From Acidobacteriota bacterium (GTDB lineage Bacteria; Acidobacteriota; Terriglobia; Terriglobales; Acidobacteriaceae): a stretch of DNA of 46,794 nucleotides. Positions 7,166 through 14,702 of this stretch are shown one piece after another. Position 1 is the first letter of the stretch; each line of letters opens with the position of its first letter. The stretch covers positions 1-46,794 of the forward strand of contig JAJYCQ010000012.1 of the NCBI GenBank assembly GCA_021778315.1. Reading direction: 5' to 3'. The notes under the pieces were generated by a model that saw only the letters and a list, made by a program, of their open reading frames with translations, did not search any database and had not been told where the DNA came from. The translations under genes and the position numbers were made by a program.

Positions 7166-8428
7166 CTACTCGTACTTGAGGGTGGAGACGGGGTCGAGGA
7201 CGGCGGCGCGGTTGGCGGGGAGGGTTCCGAAGATGACGCCGACGATGACCGAGGTGGTGAGGGAGATGACGGCGGCGAGGTAGGAGGTGGGGATGACGAA
7301 GTCGGTGAAGAGGCTGACGCTGTAGGGGACGGCGAGGCCGATGAGGGTGCCGACGAGACCTCCGGAGAGGGATAGGAAGACGGCCTCGGTGAGGAACTGC
7401 ATGCGGATCTCGCGGCTGGTGGCGCCGAGGGCCTTGCGGATGCCGATCTCCTTGATGCGGGACTGGACGTTGGCGAGCATGGAGTTCATGATTCCGACAC
7501 CGGAGACGATGAGGGTGATGGTGGAGGCGAGGATGAGGACGATGGTGAGCATGTTGGCGATGCGGGCCATGGTGCTGAGGACGTCGGTGAGGGTTTGGGC
7601 CTTATAGACGCTGGTGGCGCGGTGGCGCTTCTGAATGATTTTGGTGATGCGGGCGGCGGCGGGCTCGACCTCCTGGGCATTCTGCATGCTGAAGAAGATT
7701 TCCTTGAGCTCGTCGGTACCGCTGAAGTAGCGAGCGACCTCGTAGGGGACGAGGAGGGTGTGCTCGCTGATCTCGGACTGGCCGAAGGTGTCCATGCTTT
7801 CGAGGAAGACGCCGATGATGGTGAAGGGGATGCCGTGGATGGAGATGGTGTTGCCGACGGCGGCGTCGTAGCTGCCGTAGAGCTCGCGGGCCATGGGGCC
7901 GACGATGACGGCGACCTTGGCGTGGGTGAGGTCGTCCTGATCGTCGAAGAAGCGGCCGGCTTTGACCTTGAGATTGCGAATCTTTCGGTACTCGGGGCTG
8001 ACGCCGAGGAGCATGGCGTCTTTGCTGACGCCGTTGCCGACGGCGATGCGGTCGTGGAACTCGAGCATGGGGGAGCTGGCGGTGATGCCGGGGACCTGGG
8101 CGTCGACGGTCTCCATGTCTTCGCGGGTCATGTAGTCGGGGGTGCTGATGTTGTCGGGGCCCATGACGACTCCACCGGAGTATTGCATCTCGACTTTGTT
8201 GGGGCCGAGGCCGGAGATGGTGTCGAGGGCGTACTGCTTGCCGGTGAGGCCGACGGTGGCGACGAGGACGATGGAGGCGGAGCCGATGACCATGCCGAGC
8301 ATGGTGAGGAGGAAGCGGGTCTTGCTGGCGCAGAAGCTGTCGTAGGCGAGGTTGAGGGTCTCGCGGAAGGCGACGGTGGAGCGAGCACTGTGGAGGGTGC
8401 TTTCGAAGGTATCGCGGACGGTCGCCAT
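7166..8428 (-). CDS. MacB/FtsX-type ABC transporter permease
   Basis: A 420-residue inner-membrane permease. One membrane segment lies at ~38-60 (FLLTMLGMVIGSASIVLVATVG), then a large periplasmic MacB-PCD domain (~65-285), then three C-terminal segments (~295-320, ~350-375, ~383-403) forming the FtsX domain, with the typical coupling sequence IKEIGIRKALGATSREIRMQFLTEA. MacB-type systems use mechanotransmission to move lipoproteins, peptides or antibiotics across the envelope. No ATPase and no membrane-fusion protein are encoded nearby, so partners must be elsewhere. I start it at ATG 8428 (MATVRDTF), the first start next to recognisable sequence; an upstream in-frame start at 8569 would add 47 Pro/His/Ser-rich codons. 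The ribosome-binding site is not clear. Confidence 0.85.
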   Translation of the reverse strand: MATVRDTFESTLHSARSTVAFRETLNLAYDSFCASKTRFLLTMLGMVIGSASIVLVATVGLTGKQYALDTISGLGPNKVEMQYSGGVVMGPDNISTPDYMTREDMETVDAQVPGITASSPMLEFHDRIAVGNGVSKDAMLLGVSPEYRKIRNLKVKAGRFFDDQDDLTHAKVAVIVGPMARELYGSYDAAVGNTISIHGIPFTIIGVFLESMDTFGQSEISEHTLLVPYEVARYFSGTDELKEIFFSMQNAQEVEPAAARITKIIQKRHRATSVYKAQTLTDVLSTMARIANMLTIVLILASTITLIVSGVGIMNSMLANVQSRIKEIGIRKALGATSREIRMQFLTEAVFLSLSGGLVGTLIGLAVPYSVSLFTDFVIPTSYLAAVISLTTSVIVGVIFGTLPANRAAVLDPVSTLKYE

Positions 8429-8570
8429 AGATGTGTTCGGATTCAGTATCGCAGGGTGAGAGGGATTGCTGCCAGCTGGGTGGCGGGAATCTGTCTGAAG
8501 TTTGGATGCTGTGGGGGCGCTGGCGATTCTGCGATGAGGGGGATGGGGTGGGTGCCGGGTTTGGGACATG

Positions 8571-8597
8571 CAGATCCCTACGGGATGACAAACAAAA
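8571..8597 (+). repeat. dispersed intergenic repeat core, CAGATCCCT..GATGACAAA..AAAAA type
   Basis: CAGATCCCTACGGGATGACA, then AACAAAAA. A near copy (CAGATCCCTGCAAGATGACA, then AATAAAAAA) is at 43505-43534. Both belong to the GATGAC-ending family also seen at 8730, 43321, 43455, 45413 and 45559. Confidence 0.7.
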
Positions 8598-8621
8598 AGG
8601 CGGGGGTGCGGACAGAACTGC

Positions 8622-8683
8622 AGGGATTAGGGAACAGGGATTGGGGATTAGGGAACAGGGATTGGGGAACAGGGATTGGGGAT
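8622..8683 (+). repeat. tandem array of GGGATTAGGGAACA / GGGATTGGGGAACA units
   Basis: Four GGGATTA/G units alternate with three GGGAACA units (14- to 21-base period, imperfect). It lies in the 384-base spacer (8429-8812) between the permease start and the porin stop; apart from this and two dispersed cores I see nothing in that spacer. Confidence 0.85.
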
Positions 8684-8729
8684 TCGAGTGGGTTTCCTGC
8701 AGGGGTATCGGGGGTGCGGGCGGAGCTGT

Positions 8730-8783
8730 AGGTCTCTCCGCTGAGCGGGACATGAAGCCGTCCCGCTCCGGTCGAGATGACAG
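8730..8783 (+). repeat. dispersed intergenic repeat core, GGTCTCTCCGCT...CCGGTCGAGATGACAG type
   Basis: AGGTCTCTCCGCTGAGCGGG, a short variable part, then CCGCTCCGGTCGAGATGACA. Related copies are at 45413-45464 and 45559-45612, with shorter versions at 43321-43347 and 43455-43480. The 5' part contains short self-complementary stretches (CCGCTGAGCGG; AGCGGGA/TCCCGCT). Confidence 0.75.
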
Positions 8784-8812
8784 GGTTTTGGGTGCGGTCG
8801 AGAGGGTCCTTG

Positions 8813-10339
8813 TTATTTGGCGGGGGTTGGTTGCTGCTTGACTCCCCACTTGTAGACGAGTTCGAGGTAGCCGAAGTTGGCGGCGTGGCCGGCGGGGTAG
8901 TCGGCGGCGATGACGGATTTGCCGTAGGAGTGGGAGTAGTAGAGGTTGAGGGCGAAGTTGGGGGTGATCTGGTAGTCAGAGCTGATGTCGGCGACGGTGG
9001 CGAGGCTGGAGTGGCCTGCGGAGGGGCGGCCGGCAAAGCCGAAGACGAGGTTGTCGTAGGCTCCTCCACCCTGGTACCAGAGATCGCTGCTGGAGGTGAG
9101 CTGGAGGAAGTGGAGGTCGGAGCGGAGCTCGAGGTGCTTGAGGGGGGTGTCGACGACCTGGGCGAACTCGTCGGTGCTGTTCATGAGGTCGTAGAAGGGG
9201 AAGCGGGCGTAGGCGCGGGCGGTGGGGAGGATCTGGAAGAAGGTGTTGTGGACGGTGTCGGAGTTGTTGTTGTCGCCGGTTCCGCGGAAGATTCCACCTC
9301 GCAGCCAGGGTTGGGTGTGGAGGGAGGTGAAGCGGTAGCCGGCCTCGGTGGCGAAGGCTCCGGAGTGCTGGGAGAGGAGGCCCCAGTTGCCGTTTTGGAG
9401 GACACCCCAGAAGAGGGCGTCGAATTGGCCGGGGCCAGCGGGGAGGGTGGCGATGAAGTCGGCTCCGTAGGTACCGACGCGGATGTTTTTGTGGTCGGCC
9501 TGACGGGCGGGGAGGGGGCGGTTGTCGGTCTTGGTGAGGCCGGTGCGGCCATCGTGGTAGTCGATGGCGAAGACTCGCCAGAGGAGGTGGTTGCTGAAGT
9601 TGGATTTGGTGAAGGCGAGGTACTGGAGGTCGACGTTGAGCTCGGGGTTGGCGTTCATGTTGAAGACTCCCTGAACGGCTCGGCCGGCCATGGCGGTGAG
9701 GTCCCAGGAGGGTTTGCCGTAGTGGGCGTCGAGGCCGTCGAAGCTGCGCTGACCGACGGTGAAGCCGAAGTTGCCGATGAGGCGCTGGGCGACGCGGTTG
9801 GCCTGTAGCCAGGCGATGGAGGGATCTTTGGGGGTGGTCTCGAGGCCTTCGAAGTACTCGAAGCGGCCGAGGCGGAGGTTGGTGTCGGGAGCGGAGCTGT
9901 GGAAGCGGAGGTAGCCCTGGCGGAGAGCGGCGGCGGCTGGGTAGGGGTTGGGGCTAGCGGAGTAGTAGTTGCCTCCGAGGCCGAGGGTGGCCTGGGAGGG
10001 CAGGGAGGAGATGGAGGTGGTGGGGACGTCGAGGACGTCGTTGGAGCCGAGCTCGGCGAGCCAGTCGATGTGCTTAAGACGCTGGGCGATGCTGAGGCGG
10101 AGAAGCTGCTCGACGAAGGGATAGGTGGTGGTGTAGCCGGGGGTGGCGTACCAGTCGTAGACGTCGGTGCGGGTGCGGTTGTAGAGGTTGAAGCTGACGG
10201 GGCGGTGAGGCTTTTTGGCGGGCGGATGCGCGGCGGCGGGGGCGTGCTTGGTGGGCGCCGCGGGCTGGGAGAGGGCGAGGCCGGTGGAGAGAAGAGCGGC
10301 GGCGGCGAGCGCTCGCAGGGCAGGAGAGTTGCGGATCAC
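8813..10339 (-). CDS. alginate-export-type outer-membrane beta-barrel protein
   Basis: A 508-residue exported protein. The start is GTG 10339, which places the signal peptide (VIRNSPALRALAAAALLSTGLALSQ, first residue read as Met) at the N-terminus, with AGAGG 8 bases upstream; an alternative start at 10384 would bury it behind 15 residues. After an Ala/Pro/His-rich linker the protein has alternating strands rich in Tyr, Phe and Gly typical of barrels. NRTRTDVYDWY, LRQGYLRFHSSAPDTNLRLGRFEYFEG and the final YLELVYKWGVK fit the alginate_export/AlgE-like family. The real substrate is unknown; many members are not alginate porins. It is transcribed away from the sensor kinase, with a 235-base divergent spacer. 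Confidence 0.68.
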   Translation of the reverse strand: MIRNSPALRALAAAALLSTGLALSQPAAPTKHAPAAAHPPAKKPHRPVSFNLYNRTRTDVYDWYATPGYTTTYPFVEQLLRLSIAQRLKHIDWLAELGSNDVLDVPTTSISSLPSQATLGLGGNYYSASPNPYPAAAALRQGYLRFHSSAPDTNLRLGRFEYFEGLETTPKDPSIAWLQANRVAQRLIGNFGFTVGQRSFDGLDAHYGKPSWDLTAMAGRAVQGVFNMNANPELNVDLQYLAFTKSNFSNHLLWRVFAIDYHDGRTGLTKTDNRPLPARQADHKNIRVGTYGADFIATLPAGPGQFDALFWGVLQNGNWGLLSQHSGAFATEAGYRFTSLHTQPWLRGGIFRGTGDNNNSDTVHNTFFQILPTARAYARFPFYDLMNSTDEFAQVVDTPLKHLELRSDLHFLQLTSSSDLWYQGGGAYDNLVFGFAGRPSAGHSSLATVADISSDYQITPNFALNLYYSHSYGKSVIAADYPAGHAANFGYLELVYKWGVKQQPTPAK

Positions 10340-10574
10340 GTGGAGACCTCTGGTGCGGTGAAGGTGGGCACAGAAGGGACACACGTTCGCGGTGAGAGAG
10401 GCAGGGCTCTCGCGACGGGAGGAGTGTAACTTGTGTGACAGGGATCACAGTAATGGCAGGAGAGGAGTGTTGCATCCACCAAATGGTTGGTTTTGAACTG
10501 CTCCTATTTTGGGGGAAGAGGCGGAGCATTGTGATGGACAAGGAGTGGGTGGGGCGGCGATGCTCTAGGGAGCG

Positions 10575-13454
10575 ATGATGATCTTTGGACGGACGGTGCT
10601 GGCGCGGGTGGCGAGGTTGGCGGCGGGCTGCGCGTTACTGACGAGCGTCGGTGTGGGTGGAGCGCAGGACCTGCGGTATCTGAGTCAGCAGGCGTGGTCG
10701 ACGGAGGAAGGGCTTCCGCAGAGTAGCGTGCATGGGGTGGCGCAGACTCGCGATGGGTATTTGTGGATCGCGACCGAGGGAGGGTTAGCGCGGTTCGATG
10801 GAGTGAGCTTTAAGATTTTTAATCATGCGGATGAGAGCGCGTTTGTCAGCGATGATGTTTGCTGCCTGGCGGCGGATGATGCGGATGGGTTGTGGATTGG
10901 TACGGCGGATGGCGTGGTGCGGATGGAGCGGGGGAGGTTTCGGCGGTATGGGGTGGAGGAGGGACTGCCGTCGGGTGCGGTGATGTCTGTGGCGGCGATG
11001 GGGGATGGGTCGGTTGCGGTGGAGACGACGGGGGGATGGGCGAGGTGGGAGAGTGGAGGATTTCGTCGGGCGGGCGCGGTGGATGCGGCGGCGATGATGG
11101 GGGCGGATGGCGTTCGGTGGAGCTATACGACGCAGGTGGTCAATGCTGTGGGGAGAGGCGTGGATCGCGTGTGGAGGGTGGGCAAGGAGCTGCCCAGCGG
11201 GCGCGTGCAGACCGTGAGGGTGGATCGCGAGGGGATGGCGTGGGTGGGGATGAACAGCGGGCTGTTCGTGGTGAAGGCGGGGAGCGCGACGGCGGTGCCG
11301 GTGACGGCGCTGAGTAGTAATTCGGTGCTTTCGATCTTTGAGGATGCGGAGGGGAATCACTGGATTGGGACGGAGACTTCGGGGCTGCATGTGCTGCGGC
11401 GGCTGGCGTTTCGGAGTGAGGCGGGGCTGGCGGACCAGGCGGTGACAAGCGTGGTGCAGACGAGGGACGGAGCGATGTGGGTGGGGACTCGCGATGATGG
11501 GTTGCGGCGCGTGCGGAGTGGTGTGGTGGATGCTCCGGTGGAGGAGAGCCGGCTGACGAGCCCGGTGATTCTTTGCCTCGCGGCAGGGGTTCGGGGAGGG
11601 CTGTGGGTGGGGACTCCGGATGGGTTGAATTTTGTGGATGAGGGTGGGGCGGTGCAGAGGATTACGTCGGCGAATGGGCTGCCGGATGATTATGTGCGGT
11701 CGCTGGCGGCGGATGGGGATGGGTCGGTGTGGGTGGGGACGCGGCAGGGGCTGGTGCATGTGCGCGGGGTGGGCGCAGGGGCGTGGATGAGGACGCTGAC
11801 GAGCGCGGATGGACTGGGCGGCGACCTGATTGGGTCTCTGCTGATGGCGGCGGGACGAGGGGCGAGTGGGTTGTGGGTGGGGACGTCGGGCGGGCTGTCG
11901 CGGGTGATGGGCGATGGGAGGATTCGCAACTACACGACGAAGGATGGCCTGGGCGCGGCGATTGTGACGGCGATGGCGCAGGATGAGGCCGGAGAGTTGT
12001 GGGTGGCGACGAAGGGCGGCGGGCTGAGCGTGTTCGATGGAGAGAGATTTGTTGCGGTGCCGGCGTTTGGTGGTGAGGCTGGACGCGAGGGAAGTATTGA
12101 GGGAATGAGCGCGGATGGAGCGGGGTCGATGTGGTTTCGGATGGACCGGGGGATACGGCGGATTGCGGTGGCGACGCTGCGGGCGTGCGCCGCGAAGGGA
12201 GTGTGCGCGGCGGCGGAGGGTGGGGATGGCGTGGGGGTTCGTTATGGGCTGGCGGATGGGCTGCCGAATGATGAGGTGGTGGCGGGTGGGTCGTCGAGTG
12301 CGTGGCTGGCGAGCGATGGAGAGCTGTGGTTTCCGACGCGCGGTGGCGTGGCGATTGTGGATACGAAGCGCGTGGAGAGCGATGGCGTTGCGACTCCGAT
12401 GGTGCTGGAACGGTTTCTAGTGGATGATGCTGCGCAGGATTTGAGCAGACAGCCACTGAGGATTTCGTTTGGTCATGCGAGGTTCACGATGGAGTATGCG
12501 GGGCTGAACTTCAAGGCTCCGTCGGAGGTGCGCTATAGGTTTCGGCTGGATGGGTTCGATAAGGTATGGACGTATGCGGGTGGGCGGCGCAGTGCGACGT
12601 ATACGAACCTTCCTCCGGGGGCGTACCGGTTCGACGTGGAGGCGATGAACGAAGATGGGGCGTGGAATCGCGCGGGGGCAGAGGTGCGGTTCCGGATTGT
12701 TCCTCCGTTTTACCGGAGGTGGTGGTTTATCGCGCTGGCGGTGCTGGCGCTGTGCGGGATGCTGGTGGGGCTTTATCTGCTAAGGCTGCGGCGGCTGCGA
12801 GGGAAGTTCGATGCGGTGCTGGCGGAACGCAACCGGATGGCACGGGAGATTCATGACACGTTGACGCAGGACTTTGTGGCGGCGTCGTTGCAGCTGGATT
12901 TGATTACGCAGCAGTTGGGCCGGGGCAAGGTGGAGATGGCGATGGAGCAGGTGAAGCGTACTCGGCAACTGGTGACGGAGGGGCTGGATGAGGCGCGGAG
13001 AAGTATTTGGGAGCTGCGCGCGAATAACTCGCAGGATAGCCTGCCGACGCGGCTGACGCGGGTGGTGGAGCAGGAGGCGTATGCGGCGCTTCATCCGAAG
13101 CTGCACCTGGGAGGAGCGTATCGTGAGCTTGAGGCGAGAGTGGAACGAGAGCTGCTGCGGATTGCGCAGGAGGCGCTGTCGAATGTGCTGCACCATGCGA
13201 GGGCGACGTCGGTGTCGGTTGATCTGCACTACTCGAGTGATACGCTGATGCTCACGATCGTGGATAACGGCGTGGGATTTTCAGTGGACGAAGGGTTTCA
13301 TAAAGCGGGACACTATGGACTATTGGGGATGACGGAACGAGCGTCGCTGATCGACGGGTCGCTGGAGATTGTGAGCGAGCCGGGAGAAGGAACAAAGATT
13401 ACGCTGCGAGTGCCGATCACGTTGCGAGCACAGCAGGGAACGGGTTCGAGGTAA
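10575..13454 (+). CDS. two-component sensor histidine kinase with periplasmic beta-propeller
   Basis: A 959-residue inner-membrane sensor. A signal sequence at ~1-30 is followed by many reg_prop blades (repeated DGYLWIATEGGLARFDG, DGLWIGTADGVVRME, GLWVGTPDGLNFVDE types, ~45-620), a Y_Y_Y domain (~635-708), one membrane helix (~716-738), a HisKA_3 dimerisation domain with phosphoacceptor His760 in REIHDTLTQD, and a HATPase domain (~860-945; NVLHHA, DNGVGF, GHYGLLGM, GEGTKI). This is the HPK7-type architecture of proteobacterial and acidobacterial propeller kinases that often sense glycans or small molecules. ATG 10575 follows TAGGGA; ATG 10578 is an alternative. The partner regulator begins 3 bases after the stop. 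Confidence 0.93.
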   Translation: MMIFGRTVLARVARLAAGCALLTSVGVGGAQDLRYLSQQAWSTEEGLPQSSVHGVAQTRDGYLWIATEGGLARFDGVSFKIFNHADESAFVSDDVCCLAADDADGLWIGTADGVVRMERGRFRRYGVEEGLPSGAVMSVAAMGDGSVAVETTGGWARWESGGFRRAGAVDAAAMMGADGVRWSYTTQVVNAVGRGVDRVWRVGKELPSGRVQTVRVDREGMAWVGMNSGLFVVKAGSATAVPVTALSSNSVLSIFEDAEGNHWIGTETSGLHVLRRLAFRSEAGLADQAVTSVVQTRDGAMWVGTRDDGLRRVRSGVVDAPVEESRLTSPVILCLAAGVRGGLWVGTPDGLNFVDEGGAVQRITSANGLPDDYVRSLAADGDGSVWVGTRQGLVHVRGVGAGAWMRTLTSADGLGGDLIGSLLMAAGRGASGLWVGTSGGLSRVMGDGRIRNYTTKDGLGAAIVTAMAQDEAGELWVATKGGGLSVFDGERFVAVPAFGGEAGREGSIEGMSADGAGSMWFRMDRGIRRIAVATLRACAAKGVCAAAEGGDGVGVRYGLADGLPNDEVVAGGSSSAWLASDGELWFPTRGGVAIVDTKRVESDGVATPMVLERFLVDDAAQDLSRQPLRISFGHARFTMEYAGLNFKAPSEVRYRFRLDGFDKVWTYAGGRRSATYTNLPPGAYRFDVEAMNEDGAWNRAGAEVRFRIVPPFYRRWWFIALAVLALCGMLVGLYLLRLRRLRGKFDAVLAERNRMAREIHDTLTQDFVAASLQLDLITQQLGRGKVEMAMEQVKRTRQLVTEGLDEARRSIWELRANNSQDSLPTRLTRVVEQEAYAALHPKLHLGGAYRELEARVERELLRIAQEALSNVLHHARATSVSVDLHYSSDTLMLTIVDNGVGFSVDEGFHKAGHYGLLGMTERASLIDGSLEIVSEPGEGTKITLRVPITLRAQQGTGSR

Positions 13455-13457
13455 ACG

Positions 13458-14084
13458 ATGGCTGAGAAAATTCGCATCATGCTGGTGGAAGACCACCAGG
13501 TAGTTCGGCAGGGCCTGGTTGCGCTGCTGTCGTCGATGGACGATCTGGAAGTGGTGGGATCTGTGGGCGATGGGCTGGAGGCGGTCGAGGCCTATGGGAC
13601 GCTGCAGCCGGATGTGACGCTGATGGATCTGCAGCTTCCGAAGCTTGGCGGCGTAGAGACGATTCGACGGATTCGCGGAGAGTTTCCGCAGGCGCGGTTC
13701 ATTGTGCTGACGACGTTCGATGGCGATGAGGATATCTATCGCGCGCTGCAGGCGGGTGCTCGCGCGTACCTGCTGAAGGGCATGCCGCTGGACGAATTGC
13801 TGACGACGATCCATGCGGTGCATAGCGGGAAGCTGCACATTCCTTCGTCGGTTGCGGAGAAGCTGGCGGAGCGATTGAGTGGGCAGGAGTTGACGGCGAG
13901 AGAGTTGAGCGTGCTGGAGCGGATCGTGGCAGGGAGAGCGAATAAGGAGATTTCGGCGGACCTGTTTATCTCGGAGGCGACGGTGAAGACGCATATTAAT
14001 AGCTTGCTGGGAAAGCTTGGCGTGGCGGACCGGACGCATGCGGCGACGGTTGCGATCCAGCGCGGACTGGTGAGCCACCGGTGA
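13458..14084 (+). CDS. NarL/FixJ-type response regulator
   Basis: 208 residues: a receiver domain (1-120) with the acidic pair Glu11/Asp12, phosphoacceptor Asp57 in TLMDLQLPK, LTTF switch Thr and conserved Lys in YLLKG; then a LuxR-type HTH (~145-205; LTARELSVLERIVAGRANKEISADLFISEATVKTHINSLLGKLGV). It would be phosphorylated by the adjacent kinase, from which it is separated by 3 bases, and bind DNA as a dimer. Targets are not visible. The stop TGA overlaps the next start in TGATG, implying translational coupling with the exported protein downstream. Confidence 0.95.
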   Translation: MAEKIRIMLVEDHQVVRQGLVALLSSMDDLEVVGSVGDGLEAVEAYGTLQPDVTLMDLQLPKLGGVETIRRIRGEFPQARFIVLTTFDGDEDIYRALQAGARAYLLKGMPLDELLTTIHAVHSGKLHIPSSVAEKLAERLSGQELTARELSVLERIVAGRANKEISADLFISEATVKTHINSLLGKLGVADRTHAATVAIQRGLVSHR

Positions 14085-14623
14085 TGACGATAAGCGTGCG
14101 GGCACGGTGTTTGGCGATGGTTTGCCTGCTGTCGATGGCGGGGACGGGGAGCTCGCAGAAGAGCGGACAGGGGCGGCATGAGTGGCGTGCGGCGACTCCG
14201 ACGGAGCTGGCGGCGGTGCTTCCGGCGAGGGCTCCGGTGGAGAAGGAGCGCATTGAGACGGAGATGCGCACGGCGACCGGAGTGATTGATGGACGAGGGA
14301 AGGTGGTCGCTGCGGTGGTGCTGATTACGGCGGGCTATGCGGCGAATGGGAAGTACTCGCACTACCTGCTGGTGCAGAGCCCGATACGGATTGGGGCGGA
14401 CATTCTGCTGCCGGTGGGGAACTATGCGATTGGGTGGACGCGCGCGCAGGACGGGCTGTCGGTGCATATTTATGAGGCGGAGACGGGGGTTGAGCGAGGA
14501 AGCATCATCGCGCATTCGCTGACGCAGCCACTGCCGATTGTGTCGGTGAAGATCTGGCCACCGGCGGAGCACAGCATCATTCAGATTGGGCGGTTCGCGC
14601 TGCCGTACACGCTGGAGGATTGA
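14084..14623 (+). CDS. exported protein of unknown function, coupled to the response regulator
   Basis: 179 residues with a signal-like N-terminus (ISVRARCLAMVCLLSMAGTGSS). The mature part has no family I recognise: a central stretch (GVIDGRGKVVAAVVLITAGYAANGKYSHYLLVQSPIRIG) then LLPVGNYAIGWTRAQDGLSVHIYEAETG and a beta-rich tail ending YTLED. It has the look of a small periplasmic or outer-membrane-facing beta domain. ATG 14084 shares its A with the regulator stop (TGATG); GTG 14081 is an equally close alternative. The coupling suggests it works with, or is made together with, the two-component pair, for example as an accessory to the propeller sensor; this is inference. Confidence 0.68.
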   Translation: MTISVRARCLAMVCLLSMAGTGSSQKSGQGRHEWRAATPTELAAVLPARAPVEKERIETEMRTATGVIDGRGKVVAAVVLITAGYAANGKYSHYLLVQSPIRIGADILLPVGNYAIGWTRAQDGLSVHIYEAETGVERGSIIAHSLTQPLPIVSVKIWPPAEHSIIQIGRFALPYTLED

Positions 14624-14672
14624 ATCGCCCGGAGGATCGTGCAGTGCGCTGCGGGGTTCGAGCTGAAGGTAA

Positions 14673-14688
14673 AGACAATCGTTTGACT
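14673..14688 (+). promoter_or_regulatory. LacI-type operator upstream of GH30 #1 (O1)
   Basis: AGACAATCGTTTGACT matches the perfect palindrome at 21916 at 14 of 16 positions and keeps the central CG. It is the weakest of the four sites. It lies 14 bases before the first possible GH30 start, so real translation may begin further downstream (14721, 14730 or 14787). Confidence 0.55.
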
Positions 14689-14702
14689 AGGGTGTAAATC
14701 AG

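Noticed and set aside
7595..8731. Long open frame on the plus strand opposite the permease gene
   Set aside because: Composition is almost only Asp, Gly, Ala, Val and Glu with no motif, and the minus-strand FtsX/MacB domains are clear.
8777..9808. Long open frame on the plus strand (343 codons) opposite the porin-like gene
   Set aside because: It is a GC-rich antisense shadow: Gly/Val/Glu-only composition, no recognisable domain, while the minus strand encodes a convincing exported barrel protein with signal peptide and ribosome-binding site.
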